This document shows, piece after piece, positions 15,508 through 24,837 of a DNA stretch of 64,000 nucleotides (its first letter is position 1; every line of letters begins with the position of its first letter). The stretch is from ZC4RG29 sp964521255 (GTDB lineage Bacteria; Bacteroidota; Bacteroidia; Cytophagales; Cyclobacteriaceae). A program made the position numbers and the translations under genes. Under the pieces are notes generated by a model, which saw nothing but the letters and a program-made list of their open reading frames with translations, searched no databases and was not told the DNA's origin. The stretch is taken from assembly GCA_964521255.1 (NCBI GenBank), contig CAZFRM010000023.1:11205-75204 (forward strand). Reading direction: 5' to 3'.

Positions 15508-17256
15508 TCAATTACTTTTTGTTATTACACTCCTTACTTCCGTTACTTCCTTTGCCGTAATCTCACTTGCATTGTTTCCCAGATTTTGCCTGATGTAAGT
15601 TAATACATTTGCAATTTCTTCATCCTTTAAAAAGCTATGCTGAGGCATGGCATTGATATACGTTTCTCCATTTACCTCAATCGCTCCTTCCAATCCATTT
15701 AATAAAATTCCAATTAATCGCTTCTTGTCACCGGTCACCCAATCTGTACCAACAAGTGGTGGAAATCTTCCTGAAGCACCTTTTCCATCGTTCTGGTGAC
15801 AGGCAGCACAATACACGGAGAAGATTTTTTCTCCACCGGAAACAATTCCTTTTTCAAGATTGTCATCTACTTCGTGAGGAGTGCGGATATGTGCAAGCGA
15901 TTTTCGTGCCTCCATTTTTGCCAGTTGATCCTTCCCAAAATTTCCTTTATCGCCTTTGTACATTACGCGCCATATTTTTCCTTTTTCAGTATCGGCCATA
16001 TACAATGAACCGTCGGGCCCTGTAGCAAGGCCCATCGGACGGTAAACAGCATCACTTACATTTACAATCGGATCTACAACGGCAAATCCATCCGCGAATA
16101 TTTCAAAATAGCCAGTAGGCTTACCGTTTTCAAAAGGGGCAAATGCGATAAAATAACCTGCTTGCGGATAGGGTGCACGGTTGGTTGCACCGTGAAAAGC
16201 TACAAACGCTCCTTTCTTATAGCGTTCAGGAAATTGATTGCCTTGATAGAATAGCAAATCATTTGGAGCCCAGTGTCCTGGAAATCCCATCAAGGGGTCT
16301 TTGAAATCACTGCATCGTCCAATAATTTTTCCATCTCCGCCATACTCTGGTGCCAAAACTTTCTTTTGCTGATTCTGATCATAGTAACAATATGGCCATC
16401 CATAGTCATCGCCTTCAGTAATTTTTATAAATTCTTCTGCTGGCAACACCGCACTTTGCCAGGGAGAAAAAAGATGGGCATACAAACGAAGGAGGTCATC
16501 TCTTCCGTGCATCACGAGGTAAACACTTTCATCCATAGGATTCCAGTCAATGGCAACTACACTTCGAATACCGGTGGCCACGAGTTTTCCATCTTTTTGC
16601 GTCTGCCCTTTTTTACTGGCATCAAACCGCCATACCCCTCCGTGATCTGCCAGTTGTGGACAGGGATCTATTCCCGGCGATGAGGGTGTTCGGTTCACTT
16701 CCTGGCAGGCATTGGAAGGCGCACCATAAGGAACGTAGAGATTTCCTTTGTTGTCAAATGCGATGGGCTTCGCTATGTGCTCGTGCATTCCATGCGGATG
16801 ATCATCGATAACAATTTCCTCCAGTTCACTTTCAGGTAAAAGTTTTCCTTTGACTAACTTTTGCCTGTACACTGCAAGTTCTGAAGCAAAATACAGGTAG
16901 CCGTCATGAATGCGCATGGCAGTTCCATAACTTCTTTCTTTATCGTATGCGCTGAAGGTTTCAATGATGTCTGCTTTTCCATCATTGGTCGTATCACGCA
17001 GTGCAGCGTTCCTTCCATCGGGTCTAGAGAATCGCGATTTTACATAAATATCACCGTTGTCATTTACTGCAATGTGGCGTGCTCGTCCAGGTAAACTATC
17101 CACTACTACTAGTGCTTCAAATCCATCGGGAAGAAAAAGTCCGCCGTTGTCAGGATCGCCGGCAGGCAATTCAATTTTTTCTTTGCATTGGAAAAAAACA
17201 AAAAATGTAAGGAGCAAAAGCGAATAGGTTTTATATCGTGTGTAGTTTAATATCAT
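15508..17256 (-). CDS. Sorbosone dehydrogenase-like beta-propeller fused to cytochrome c, lipoprotein
   Basis: This 582-residue protein starts with a hydrophobic leader ending in a lipobox-like FVFFQC, so it is probably a lipoprotein. Residues ~40-440 form a six-bladed PQQ/sugar-dehydrogenase-type propeller (LFLPDGFEALVV, VPYGAPSNAC, DLLRLYAHLFSPWQS, LMGFPGHWAPNDLLFYQG, MGLATGPDGSLYMAD). Residues ~470-565 form a class I cytochrome c domain with heme motif CAACH and a likely axial Met in INAMPQHSF. It probably oxidises a sugar or aldehyde and passes electrons to the respiratory chain. It sits in the exported enzyme cluster, 37 bp after the CBM9-like gene. Confidence 0.87.
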   Translation of the reverse strand: MILNYTRYKTYSLLLLTFFVFFQCKEKIELPAGDPDNGGLFLPDGFEALVVVDSLPGRARHIAVNDNGDIYVKSRFSRPDGRNAALRDTTNDGKADIIETFSAYDKERSYGTAMRIHDGYLYFASELAVYRQKLVKGKLLPESELEEIVIDDHPHGMHEHIAKPIAFDNKGNLYVPYGAPSNACQEVNRTPSSPGIDPCPQLADHGGVWRFDASKKGQTQKDGKLVATGIRSVVAIDWNPMDESVYLVMHGRDDLLRLYAHLFSPWQSAVLPAEEFIKITEGDDYGWPYCYYDQNQQKKVLAPEYGGDGKIIGRCSDFKDPLMGFPGHWAPNDLLFYQGNQFPERYKKGAFVAFHGATNRAPYPQAGYFIAFAPFENGKPTGYFEIFADGFAVVDPIVNVSDAVYRPMGLATGPDGSLYMADTEKGKIWRVMYKGDKGNFGKDQLAKMEARKSLAHIRTPHEVDDNLEKGIVSGGEKIFSVYCAACHQNDGKGASGRFPPLVGTDWVTGDKKRLIGILLNGLEGAIEVNGETYINAMPQHSFLKDEEIANVLTYIRQNLGNNASEITAKEVTEVRSVITKSN

Positions 17257-17293
17257 ATCAGACAGTAAAATTTTTGTTCATTGAATGAATTTA

Positions 17294-18028
17294 TTATTCA
17301 AAAATCAGTGTACCGAATTTTTCATATTCATGAAAGTTGCCCTGTACATTAGGTGTTGTTTTTTGCCATGTCCATGTTGAGTAACCCTGATCATAATCGA
17401 TTCGGTAGAAGTTAGCTCTCCATTGTGTTCCGGACTTTGGCGTACCTGCAATAGGTTGCAATAAATTAAAAGGGATAAAAAATTCAGCCGTCCATCCGCT
17501 GATAGATGCACCGCTTTTCTTTTCACCTCCCTGAATGCTTGTCTCATGCTGTATCCGATTTCTTCCTTCATAATGCCACGGTCTCCAGCCTCGCGTTTTC
17601 CCGTTACGGTTAGGAACCAAAATGATCAGCTCGTAATTCAAAGGTGAAAGTTCGTATTCGTAGTACAGTGGAAGAGAAGTATCTGGCCAAAGAAAAACTT
17701 CGATAACATCTTCCTTAAATAAAGCCGTAAAATCTTCGGTGATGGTGGCTGTGAGTTTCTGATCTTCATTCTGAAAAAGAAAATAAAGACCAAGATCGGA
17801 GTAAAGAACTTTGGCCTTTGTAGTTCTCACTTCTTTCACATCAGCTTCCTGAACTGTAATATTAATCCAGTCTGTTGTCTTCCAATTTGCTGCACCGCCA
17901 TCTCCCGTTACAGTGAAGTCTGTTGTTTTTTTAACTACGAGTTTTGAAGAATCATTGAGCGCGTCAAATGAAAATACAACGGTGTGCACACTTGCTGCAA
18001 TAAGAATGGTGAACGCCAATCCTTTCAT
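17294..18028 (-). CDS. Exported CBM9-like carbohydrate-binding family protein
   Basis: The 244-residue protein has a signal peptide (MKGLAFTILIAASVHTVVFS) followed by one domain of the family 9 carbohydrate-binding type. Typical elements are KVLYSDLGLYFLFQNED, EDVIEVFLWPD, YYEYELSPLNYELI and WTAEFFIPFNLL, with RANFYRIDY and FHEYEKFGTLIF near the end. Such domains bind sugar ends or act as sensors; here it may hold substrate for the neighbouring exported enzymes. It lies 24 bp after the SelA-like gene and 37 bp before the dehydrogenase gene. Confidence 0.85.
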   Translation of the reverse strand: MKGLAFTILIAASVHTVVFSFDALNDSSKLVVKKTTDFTVTGDGGAANWKTTDWINITVQEADVKEVRTTKAKVLYSDLGLYFLFQNEDQKLTATITEDFTALFKEDVIEVFLWPDTSLPLYYEYELSPLNYELIILVPNRNGKTRGWRPWHYEGRNRIQHETSIQGGEKKSGASISGWTAEFFIPFNLLQPIAGTPKSGTQWRANFYRIDYDQGYSTWTWQKTTPNVQGNFHEYEKFGTLIFE

Positions 18029-18052
18029 GATGATTCTTCCCGTGAAAATTTT

Positions 18053-19270
18053 TTAAGCTGTGGCTTTGGTGAATACTTCTTTTAATCGTGAAGCGACAAT
18101 TTTTTCCTGGTCTTTTTTCAACATGAATACCGTGACATTCACACTATTCTCAGTTCCGCCACCAACTTCGATGGAAGGTTCGTTATTACGAAGTGCTTCT
18201 CGAAATTCCTTGTTGCTGATCTTTACTTTTTCCTGATCCCAGGTGATGCGTAGTGTGGGTGTATGATTGCCAAGCGGCGGGACATGAACTTCCGTGGTGA
18301 TGCCGGGAATTCCTTTAATATTTTTTTCAATGTGATCAATACCCGCTTCCCAGGTAGCCCACTCTTTATCATGATCATAGTTTACATATTTCTCAAGCGC
18401 TACATACATGCCCAGAATTTCTTCCTTATTGATTTTCATACCGCGACCAATGTTGCCTCCTCTGGGAGGCATATGCAGTCTTGCAGCGGCGATAATATCT
18501 TTTTTACCCATCAATATCCCCGCGCTTTGCGGTCCGCGAATAGCTTTGCCTCCGGAGATAACAACAAAGTCAAAACCCATATCATTAAATCGCCAGAGAT
18601 TGGATACCGGTGGAACATCAGCAGCAATATCAATTGACGTAGGAATGTTGTGTTTCTTTCCGAGCGCTATCCACTCTTCGTGTTGAATTTTTCCCTGGTC
18701 TGCATTGATGTGCAGGAAGTGCATTAACGCGGTGCGCTCATTAACAGCTTTGTCTACATCTTCTGCAGTTTCTACGAGGACCATCTTGCAACCGGTATTC
18801 GTTAACGCATGGTTGTAAACAATATCATGACCTTTCTGACAGATCACTTCAGATTTCATCATGCTGTATTCGAGATGAGGAAGCTGCTCAACTTTATTTT
18901 GATCCATTCCTGTTAGAATGCCGGCGAGTCCTAATGTCATGCCGGAGAAAGCGCCGGATGTTACTACCGCTGCTTCTGAATGAACAATCTTTGCAATTTT
19001 TTCACCTACCTTATCCTGAACTTCATCGAGCATACAAAATTCCCTGGCTGTGCCACTGATGGTTTCTAAAACTTCATCGTGCATCAATGAACCTGTCATA
19101 TACGTCAATGTACCCGCAGCGTTGATAAATGTGCGAATGCCTAATTCTTTAAATAAATTTCTTTTCGGAGCAGACGCTGCAAGGGCAGAGGTAAGCGGTA
19201 TCGATCCTAACACACCTCCAAGAATTGGAAAGGTTGAGAGGCGTTGAAGTAGTTTTCTTCGGTTTAACAT
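18053..19270 (-). CDS. Exported SelA-like PLP-dependent enzyme
   Basis: The 405-residue protein has a leader (MLNRRKLLQRLSTFPILGG and a hydrophobic stretch ending SALAASA) and then a SelA/DgaE-like aminotransferase-fold domain: GIRTFINAAGTLTYMTGS, EAAVVTSGAFSGMTLGLAG, and VVISGGKAIRGPQSAG with the likely PLP lysine. Family members without selenocysteine-synthase activity act as lyases on amino acids or amino sugars, such as D-glucosaminate-6-phosphate ammonia-lyase. Export of a PLP enzyme is unusual, and the leader may be of Tat type. It is the first gene of the five-gene cluster; exported RidA and amidohydrolase are encoded downstream. Confidence 0.86.
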   Translation of the reverse strand: MLNRRKLLQRLSTFPILGGVLGSIPLTSALAASAPKRNLFKELGIRTFINAAGTLTYMTGSLMHDEVLETISGTAREFCMLDEVQDKVGEKIAKIVHSEAAVVTSGAFSGMTLGLAGILTGMDQNKVEQLPHLEYSMMKSEVICQKGHDIVYNHALTNTGCKMVLVETAEDVDKAVNERTALMHFLHINADQGKIQHEEWIALGKKHNIPTSIDIAADVPPVSNLWRFNDMGFDFVVISGGKAIRGPQSAGILMGKKDIIAAARLHMPPRGGNIGRGMKINKEEILGMYVALEKYVNYDHDKEWATWEAGIDHIEKNIKGIPGITTEVHVPPLGNHTPTLRITWDQEKVKISNKEFREALRNNEPSIEVGGGTENSVNVTVFMLKKDQEKIVASRLKEVFTKATA

Positions 19271-19459
19271 AAGGAGTAAGGTTAGTGGTCCAAGGGCAAA
19301 TGAATATATTGAAACGTAATGCTCGCTAGTGTTAGTTAATTAAAATTCCATCACTTTGAAAAGTTTTTGTGATGAAGTGGAGAGAAGTTTTTATGAGCGC
19401 AAAGACTTTGGAGTGTGTAAAATGGTGTGTGTTTTAGAAATAAAAAGTTGAATCCTTTT

Positions 19460-20089
19460 CTATTGCAATTTTCCTAATATCCCTATTCCTTCTTGGCTGT
19501 CATTTCTTTCTTCTAGTGTAGATGGATTTATAGACCATGCTCCGGCAACATCCATAACTATTTCCTCGTTTGGGAAAATAAGTTCTTCGTTTTCAAAGTA
19601 GTTGTCGTCTTTAAATTCTTCTGAAAAGGAATTAATTAAGTTTAATTCGGATTCAAAGTCAGTGGCATCTCCTTCAACAATTGTATTTTCTCCACGTTCG
19701 CCTAAATAAGAGTACGCTCTAACTATATTTCCATTTACAGATTTTATCCATGCATGAAATTCAACAACTCTATGCGTCGCGAAATAATAAGCAGTTCCAT
19801 ATTTCAAACTCAATTTATTAACAAGTTCTTTTACGGTATAACTCTTTTCTTCCGTGTCAGCCCAAGGCAAACTTACTCCTACAATAAAGATATAACCATC
19901 AATTGGAGGAGATACAAAAACTTCATCTTCATAAGCTTTTTTAATTCCAGATTTCCAATTACTGCGTTGTTGATTTTTAAGTTTTAAGAAATTAGCTACT
20001 TCTTTTGGATCAGTCCCTTGCACTGTAATCCAAACGCTCTTGTAACCAAATGACACAGGTTTATCAGGATTGTCGGTAAAGAAATTCAT
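19460..20089 (-). CDS. Hypothetical protein, 209 aa
   Basis: I do not recognise a named family. The protein has no signal peptide or membrane segment. It contains FGYKSVWITVQGTDPKEVA, NWKSGIKKAYEDEVFVSPP, GYIFIVGVSLPW, and an acidic tail with EEFKDDNYFENEEL. The alternating strand pattern suggests a compact cytoplasmic alpha/beta protein. I have a weak memory of similar proteins near polymorphic toxin or immunity genes, but no toxin gene is visible here. It stands alone between two minus-strand exported genes. Confidence 0.75.
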   Translation of the reverse strand: MNFFTDNPDKPVSFGYKSVWITVQGTDPKEVANFLKLKNQQRSNWKSGIKKAYEDEVFVSPPIDGYIFIVGVSLPWADTEEKSYTVKELVNKLSLKYGTAYYFATHRVVEFHAWIKSVNGNIVRAYSYLGERGENTIVEGDATDFESELNLINSFSEEFKDDNYFENEELIFPNEEIVMDVAGAWSINPSTLEERNDSQEGIGILGKLQ

Positions 20090-20137
20090 ATAGATTTAAA
20101 AATTACACTTTAGTAAATAAGAAGATTGTAAGAATGT

Positions 20138-21622
20138 TCATTTCGATTTATGAAATATCCCATCATAATTACTTCCCATATACGAACCCCACTTGATTTC
20201 AGATTTTATAGGAATGCCTGTCGCTATACAATTCACTTGCATGCCATCAAATGTGTAACTTTTATTGGGATTCGTTCCATGGCAATAAACAATATCAAGC
20301 AGTCCGTCATTGTCCATGTCGCCTATCCACGGCGTAGATGAAATGTTGCTTCCAATATGGCCATCCCACAACTGGTTGATTTCATTGTTTTTAAAATTTA
20401 TAATAAAGAGCATGTTGCTGAGTGAGCGTCTATCGTACTGATCATAAACTTCTGCATTAACGCTGAGAATTGCTTCGTCCCATCCATCGTTATCAAGATC
20501 GACAATAACAGGTGTGCTGGTTTGATAATATCCAAGTGAATCAACAAACTCAACTTTCCCGGTAGATCCATTCACCATAAACTGTTTGCTCCACTCAAGT
20601 TTAGGCCACACGCCAACGGCATACGAAACAAAAAAATCCGGGATGCTATCGCCGGTAAAATATCCCGTTGAAATGGAACTGTAGGCTTCCGTATTCGGCA
20701 TCTTTACAGACCACAGCGGTTTATAAGTTTTTCCATCAAATGCAATGAGTTTACCCTCTACTGCATTGGCTACGATGTCATGCACACCGTCACCGGTAAT
20801 GTCAACCCATACCGGCGGACCGATGTATCCATTCTTCGGACTGGAATCCAACATAATGGATTTTGAAATATCGCCTGATAGAATTTGTGAGAGGGTGGTG
20901 ACAAATAAATTTCCTCCAATCGTTTCACCGCCTGTTCCAAAAATTACTCGGTAGTCTTTTCCATCCGGATCGGGAAGCGCTGCCACCGACATATACGTTT
21001 CCTTTCCATCGGGCATCGGTGCTTTTGCAATGAGGTGACCATCGCGGGAACTAACTACGACAAGATGACCTACCGCTCTCTTGGGATCATAGGGTGCGAC
21101 CATGACATCCCCACCGTTAGAAGTGAGAATATCTTCCATGCCATCGTTGTCCTGATCAGGAATGAATTGTGAATTATAAAACCCATACCACTTTTTAGCG
21201 CCTTTCTTTTTATTAAACTTCCACAAGATATCTCCCGTCTTTCCATCGATCGCCCAATATTCTGCAGAGCGTCCGCCAATAATAATGTCATCAACTTTAT
21301 CATTATTGAGATCTTTTAAACTTGCTGTTCCAAAGATCTGGTCGATGGATCCTATCTTCCATAAAATTTCTCCGTTGACACCATTTAAAGCGAGCACAGC
21401 AGAATCGCATGACTGAAATTCTTCGCGGCCTGCACCGAGCACCACATCACCCACACCATCACCATTAAGATCTGTTACGCGTGGGGAGGAGAATGTGCCG
21501 ATGTTGGGAAACTTTACAGACCATGAATTTTGTGCATAAAGATCAGATGTGAATGTTGAGAGAAACAAACAACACACAAAAAGCAATACCGTTACATGGT
21601 TTTGAGTAGAACTCTTTTTCAT
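20138..21622 (-). CDS. Exported FG-GAP/VCBS beta-propeller protein
   Basis: The 494-residue protein has a signal peptide (MKKSSTQNHVTVLLFVCCLFL, ending around YAQ) and a seven-bladed-type propeller made of repeats with calcium-binding DxDxDG-like motifs: DLNGDGVGDVVLG, DLNNDKVDDIIIGG, DQDNDGMEDILTSNGG, DITGDGVHDIVANA, DLDNDGWDEAILS and DMDNDGLLDIVYC. PQQ-like elements (ALNGVNGEILWKIG, AIDGKTGDILWKF) alternate with these. Such proteins are usually secreted or surface ligand-binding proteins. No C-terminal sorting domain is visible, so it is probably periplasmic. Confidence 0.87.
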   Translation of the reverse strand: MKKSSTQNHVTVLLFVCCLFLSTFTSDLYAQNSWSVKFPNIGTFSSPRVTDLNGDGVGDVVLGAGREEFQSCDSAVLALNGVNGEILWKIGSIDQIFGTASLKDLNNDKVDDIIIGGRSAEYWAIDGKTGDILWKFNKKKGAKKWYGFYNSQFIPDQDNDGMEDILTSNGGDVMVAPYDPKRAVGHLVVVSSRDGHLIAKAPMPDGKETYMSVAALPDPDGKDYRVIFGTGGETIGGNLFVTTLSQILSGDISKSIMLDSSPKNGYIGPPVWVDITGDGVHDIVANAVEGKLIAFDGKTYKPLWSVKMPNTEAYSSISTGYFTGDSIPDFFVSYAVGVWPKLEWSKQFMVNGSTGKVEFVDSLGYYQTSTPVIVDLDNDGWDEAILSVNAEVYDQYDRRSLSNMLFIINFKNNEINQLWDGHIGSNISSTPWIGDMDNDGLLDIVYCHGTNPNKSYTFDGMQVNCIATGIPIKSEIKWGSYMGSNYDGIFHKSK

Positions 21623-21698
21623 TCCTTCTCTGGCAAATGTGGTAAATGAAATTTAAGAATTTTTTTCTTCTCTTTTTGTGCTGTGTGTAACGGGATAA

Positions 21699-21992
21699 TT
21701 ATTGTCTTTTGTTCAAGACATATGTGCAGAGATTGTTAAAAGTTGAATGATATTCTTTTCGGAAGAGAATTTTATTCAACACGGGATTGATATTTATGTT
21801 TCCCCACTTCAAAAAAAATCCTACAGCGTCTACATTACGCGCCTGATTGTCCAGCTCTTGCTTATATTGTTTTTCCCACAGCTTAACATTAAAGCCAAAA
21901 CGTTCTTTCAATTCCCGGAAGACAAGTTTTATATGCATCTCCTGGAAGTGATCCTGAACGGTTCTCGATATTCTTTGCTCAATGAGTGGCAT
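21699..21992 (-). CDS. Doubtful open frame, 97 aa
   Basis: This frame (starting MPLIEQRISRTVQDH, with ERFGFNVKLWEKQYKQ) overlaps another open frame of similar length on the plus strand at 21747-22043. Neither has a recognisable motif. The composition of the minus frame is somewhat more protein-like, and it might be a remnant of a larger gene. The rest of the 21623-22187 gap holds nothing that I can identify. Confidence 0.2.
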   Translation of the reverse strand: MPLIEQRISRTVQDHFQEMHIKLVFRELKERFGFNVKLWEKQYKQELDNQARNVDAVGFFLKWGNININPVLNKILFRKEYHSTFNNLCTYVLNKRQ

Positions 21993-22187
21993 GAGGTAAA
22001 GATAGGAGAGGAAGAAGTGCGTGTAAAGCTGTCATGTCACTAGTTGTCAAACCAGTGTATATTTCAACTATGAATTTTTTATTGCAAGCTTTCTTTATTC
22101 TATTGATCAATTGTTAAACGGGGTTTTTTAACAATATGCTGGTCAGAATAGTTATAGACATCAGGAAAGAAGAACAACGTTAAACCA

Positions 22188-23354
22188 ATGAGGGTGAGAA
22201 TAATTTTCATTCAACTGCTTTTTTTAATAGCCGGCATTCACTTGCCGTTGAATGAAGCGAGGGCGCAGAAAAAAAAAATTGCAAAGGAGAATCGTAAACA
22301 AATGATGAGAGACACGCTGGATGGCAAGCTTGACTTCACCCACTTTCTCGTAGATGCTCATGGATTTATCCCCTTACCCTATATAATAACCGAACCCGCG
22401 CTCGGCGGATTTGGCGGGGCAATTGTTCCTTTGTTCATTACGCCAAAGAAGGTACCTGCATCTTCAGGTTATGTACCGCCGGATATCACGGCGGGTCTTG
22501 CCATGTACACTGTCAATAATAGTTGGACATTTGGAGCAGGCCGGCTTGGCAGCTTTCCAGAAGCTGGTATTAAATACCGGGTTAGTGGCGCCTATGGAGA
22601 TATCAACATGTCTTTTTACCGGGACTTGCCCGGCGTTGGTGAAAAAGAGTTGCCCTTTAATATGGAGATGATCCCCCTGTCTCTTTCCATTTCAAAAAAG
22701 GTAACAAAGCAGGATCTATACGCAGGAGTAAAGTATTTGTATTTGCGTACCAAACTTGAGGCAAGGTTTCTGGAAGATTTACCCGATATCATTTCTTCCA
22801 AGGAAATGGATAACCATACGGGGACCGTTGGTTTTTTCCTGGACCTGGATAAACGCAATACAATGTTTACGCCTGATCGTGGCATTCGTGCGAATGTTGA
22901 AATAGGTTTAAATAATGATTGGACGGGTAGCGATTTTCAATATGGAAAATTAAGTGAACTCTTCAATTGGTTTTTTCAGATAAAAGATAATTGGGTAGGC
23001 GGAATTCGATTTGAGGGAAACCATGTTTTTGGTGATGCGCCATTTTATTTATTACCGGAAATTAATTTGCGTGGTATACCCAACGCTCGTTACCAGGGAC
23101 AAAACACGTTGGTGTTAGAAACAGAGCATCGGTTTGATTTAAATCTTCGATGGAGCGTAGTAGGTTTTGTTGGGTATGGAAAAGCAATTGAAGAAGATGA
23201 AAGTTTTGGTGAGGGTAAAGATGTGTTTGCGGCCGGAACAGGTTTCCGTTATTTGATTGCAAGGGTATTTAAAATGCGCATGGGTATTGACATTGCAAAG
23301 GGAACGGATAGTTGGGGTTGGTACATCGTGTTTGGTCATAATTGGAACAGGTGA
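22188..23354 (+). CDS. BamA/TamA family outer membrane beta-barrel protein
   Basis: The 388-residue protein has a signal peptide (MRVRIIFIQLLFLIAG...EARAQ) and a C-terminal barrel of the Omp85/surface antigen type. The pattern LDLDKRNTMFTPDRGIRANV is the family's DTRN..P.RG element, LRGIPNARYQGQ corresponds to the conserved L6 RGF-like loop, and the chain ends with an amphipathic strand GWYIVFGHNWNR. There are no POTRA domains, so it is a short barrel-only member and its partner or substrate is unknown. Confidence 0.86.
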   Translation: MRVRIIFIQLLFLIAGIHLPLNEARAQKKKIAKENRKQMMRDTLDGKLDFTHFLVDAHGFIPLPYIITEPALGGFGGAIVPLFITPKKVPASSGYVPPDITAGLAMYTVNNSWTFGAGRLGSFPEAGIKYRVSGAYGDINMSFYRDLPGVGEKELPFNMEMIPLSLSISKKVTKQDLYAGVKYLYLRTKLEARFLEDLPDIISSKEMDNHTGTVGFFLDLDKRNTMFTPDRGIRANVEIGLNNDWTGSDFQYGKLSELFNWFFQIKDNWVGGIRFEGNHVFGDAPFYLLPEINLRGIPNARYQGQNTLVLETEHRFDLNLRWSVVGFVGYGKAIEEDESFGEGKDVFAAGTGFRYLIARVFKMRMGIDIAKGTDSWGWYIVFGHNWNR

Positions 23355-23376
23355 TCTTATTTGAGATAAGCGATAT

Positions 23377-23406
23377 TTTGTTTGCTTTACACGTATAATA
23401 TATTTG
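23377..23406 (+). promoter_or_regulatory. Likely promoter of the porin gene
   Basis: TTTG at 23377-23380 and TATATTTG at 23399-23406, separated by 18 bases, match the Bacteroidota -33/-7 consensus. The start of transcription would be near 23413, about 30 bp before the porin ATG. Confidence 0.5.
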
Positions 23407-23443
23407 TCAATATAATTTTTGACCTCAACAACACCCACATTCT

Positions 23444-24649
23444 ATGACCAGAACTGGTTTTAGCATAATCCTTACGTTAGTATTAACATTCACTTCATTT
23501 TATTTGTGGGCGCAATCCTCCGACGATTCCCTTAAAAATGTGAACGTGAGATATGGCAGCAATGGTTTTGAATTTCAAACGCTTGACAATAAATTTCTTT
23601 TGCAGATACAAAGCCGGTTGCAATTTCGTTTTGCCACTCCGGGTGATCAGAACCCTCTTACCTTTGATGACTTTACCGATGACCGCAAAAGAGTTTTAAA
23701 AATCAATCGCGCCCGCCTGAAAGTAGGAGGCCATGCCTTTCAGCCCTGGTTAAAATATTATTGGGAATATGAATTGGCACAGTCCAATCTTCTCGATTTC
23801 AGGATCATGATTGAAAAATGGAAGGCGTTGAATTTCAAATTAGGCCAGTGGAAAGTGGAGTTCACCCGTGAACGGTTCATCAGCAGTGGTGAACAGCAAA
23901 TGGTGGAGAGGTCCATTATCAATCGCCCGTTTACTGTTGACAGGCAACAAGGTGTAACTGTATACGGCAACTTAAAAGGTAATGGTTTGTTGGATTTTAA
24001 CTATTGGGTTGCAGCCTTGACGGGTACAGGAAGAGGTAACGTACAAAATGACGATAGTAACCTTATGTACTTCGGCAGATGGCAATGGAATTTCTTCGGC
24101 AGGCCATTGGAGTTTGAGGGCGGGGATTTGGAAATTCACGAAAAGCCTACTGGTATTATAGCGTTGGCAGCAGTTACGAACCGAAGTCCGTACACACGCT
24201 TTTCACAAGCCGGGGGAGGATCATTGGAAGGATTTGAAAATGGAGAGGACGGTCAATATCGCGTAAATCAATTTAATTTTGAAACAGCATTTATGTACAA
24301 AGGATTTAGCTGGCAGTCGGAGGTTCACAGGAAAGAAATTATTGATAAACTGAATGACGATGAAACTACGTTACTTAGCGGATACTATGTACAGTCCGGA
24401 TATTTTTTTCATCAACTGATTTCATGGTGGCCGGCGCCGCTTGAACTGGCTGTTCGTCATGCTTCATATCGTCCTGATGTTTCATTCGAAAATAACAGGC
24501 AGGATGAGACGTCAATTGCAGCTAATTGGTTCTTTAACGGACATAGGAACAAGCTTACAATGGAAAGTACATACTTCAGTTTTCAGGATGAGAATCTAAA
24601 CCTTGCCAATGGGTGGCGTTTTCGTTTGCAATGGGATATTTCTTTGTGA
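23444..24649 (+). CDS. Phosphate-selective porin O/P family outer membrane protein
   Basis: The 401-residue protein has a signal peptide (MTRTGFSIILTLVLTFTSFYLWA) and the porin O/P plan: FLLQIQSRLQFRFAT, INRARLKVGGHAFQPWLKYY, FKLGQWKVEFTRER, SSGEQQMVERSIINRPF, DRQQGVTVYG, and a long series of amphipathic strands ending FRLQWDISL. These porins form outer-membrane channels for anions. It follows the BamA-like gene but has its own likely promoter. Confidence 0.9.
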   Translation: MTRTGFSIILTLVLTFTSFYLWAQSSDDSLKNVNVRYGSNGFEFQTLDNKFLLQIQSRLQFRFATPGDQNPLTFDDFTDDRKRVLKINRARLKVGGHAFQPWLKYYWEYELAQSNLLDFRIMIEKWKALNFKLGQWKVEFTRERFISSGEQQMVERSIINRPFTVDRQQGVTVYGNLKGNGLLDFNYWVAALTGTGRGNVQNDDSNLMYFGRWQWNFFGRPLEFEGGDLEIHEKPTGIIALAAVTNRSPYTRFSQAGGGSLEGFENGEDGQYRVNQFNFETAFMYKGFSWQSEVHRKEIIDKLNDDETTLLSGYYVQSGYFFHQLISWWPAPLELAVRHASYRPDVSFENNRQDETSIAANWFFNGHRNKLTMESTYFSFQDENLNLANGWRFRLQWDISL

Positions 24650-24667
24650 GTTCTACCGGTATTCTTT

Positions 24668-24728
24668 CCCACAGATTAGCGCAGAAAACTTTAAAATTGA
24701 TCTGCGGAAACCTGCGTTATCTGCGGGA
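24668..24728. terminator. Inverted repeat after the porin gene, possible terminator
   Basis: CCCACAGATTAGCGCAG at 24668-24684 pairs imperfectly with CTGCGTTATCTGCGGGA at 24712-24728, followed by AGAAAAATTTT. A related sequence (CCCGCAGATAACGCAGAT) stands at 15454-15471, so this is also a dispersed short repeat. Confidence 0.5.
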
Positions 24729-24837
24729 GAAAAATTTTAGAGGTTCCAGGTCATTAAGAACGCTTGAAAAAACTGTACATTCATTCCATTCATGACAAGG
24801 AATGCAAATTTTAATTTAACTACGACAAAACCCAAAG

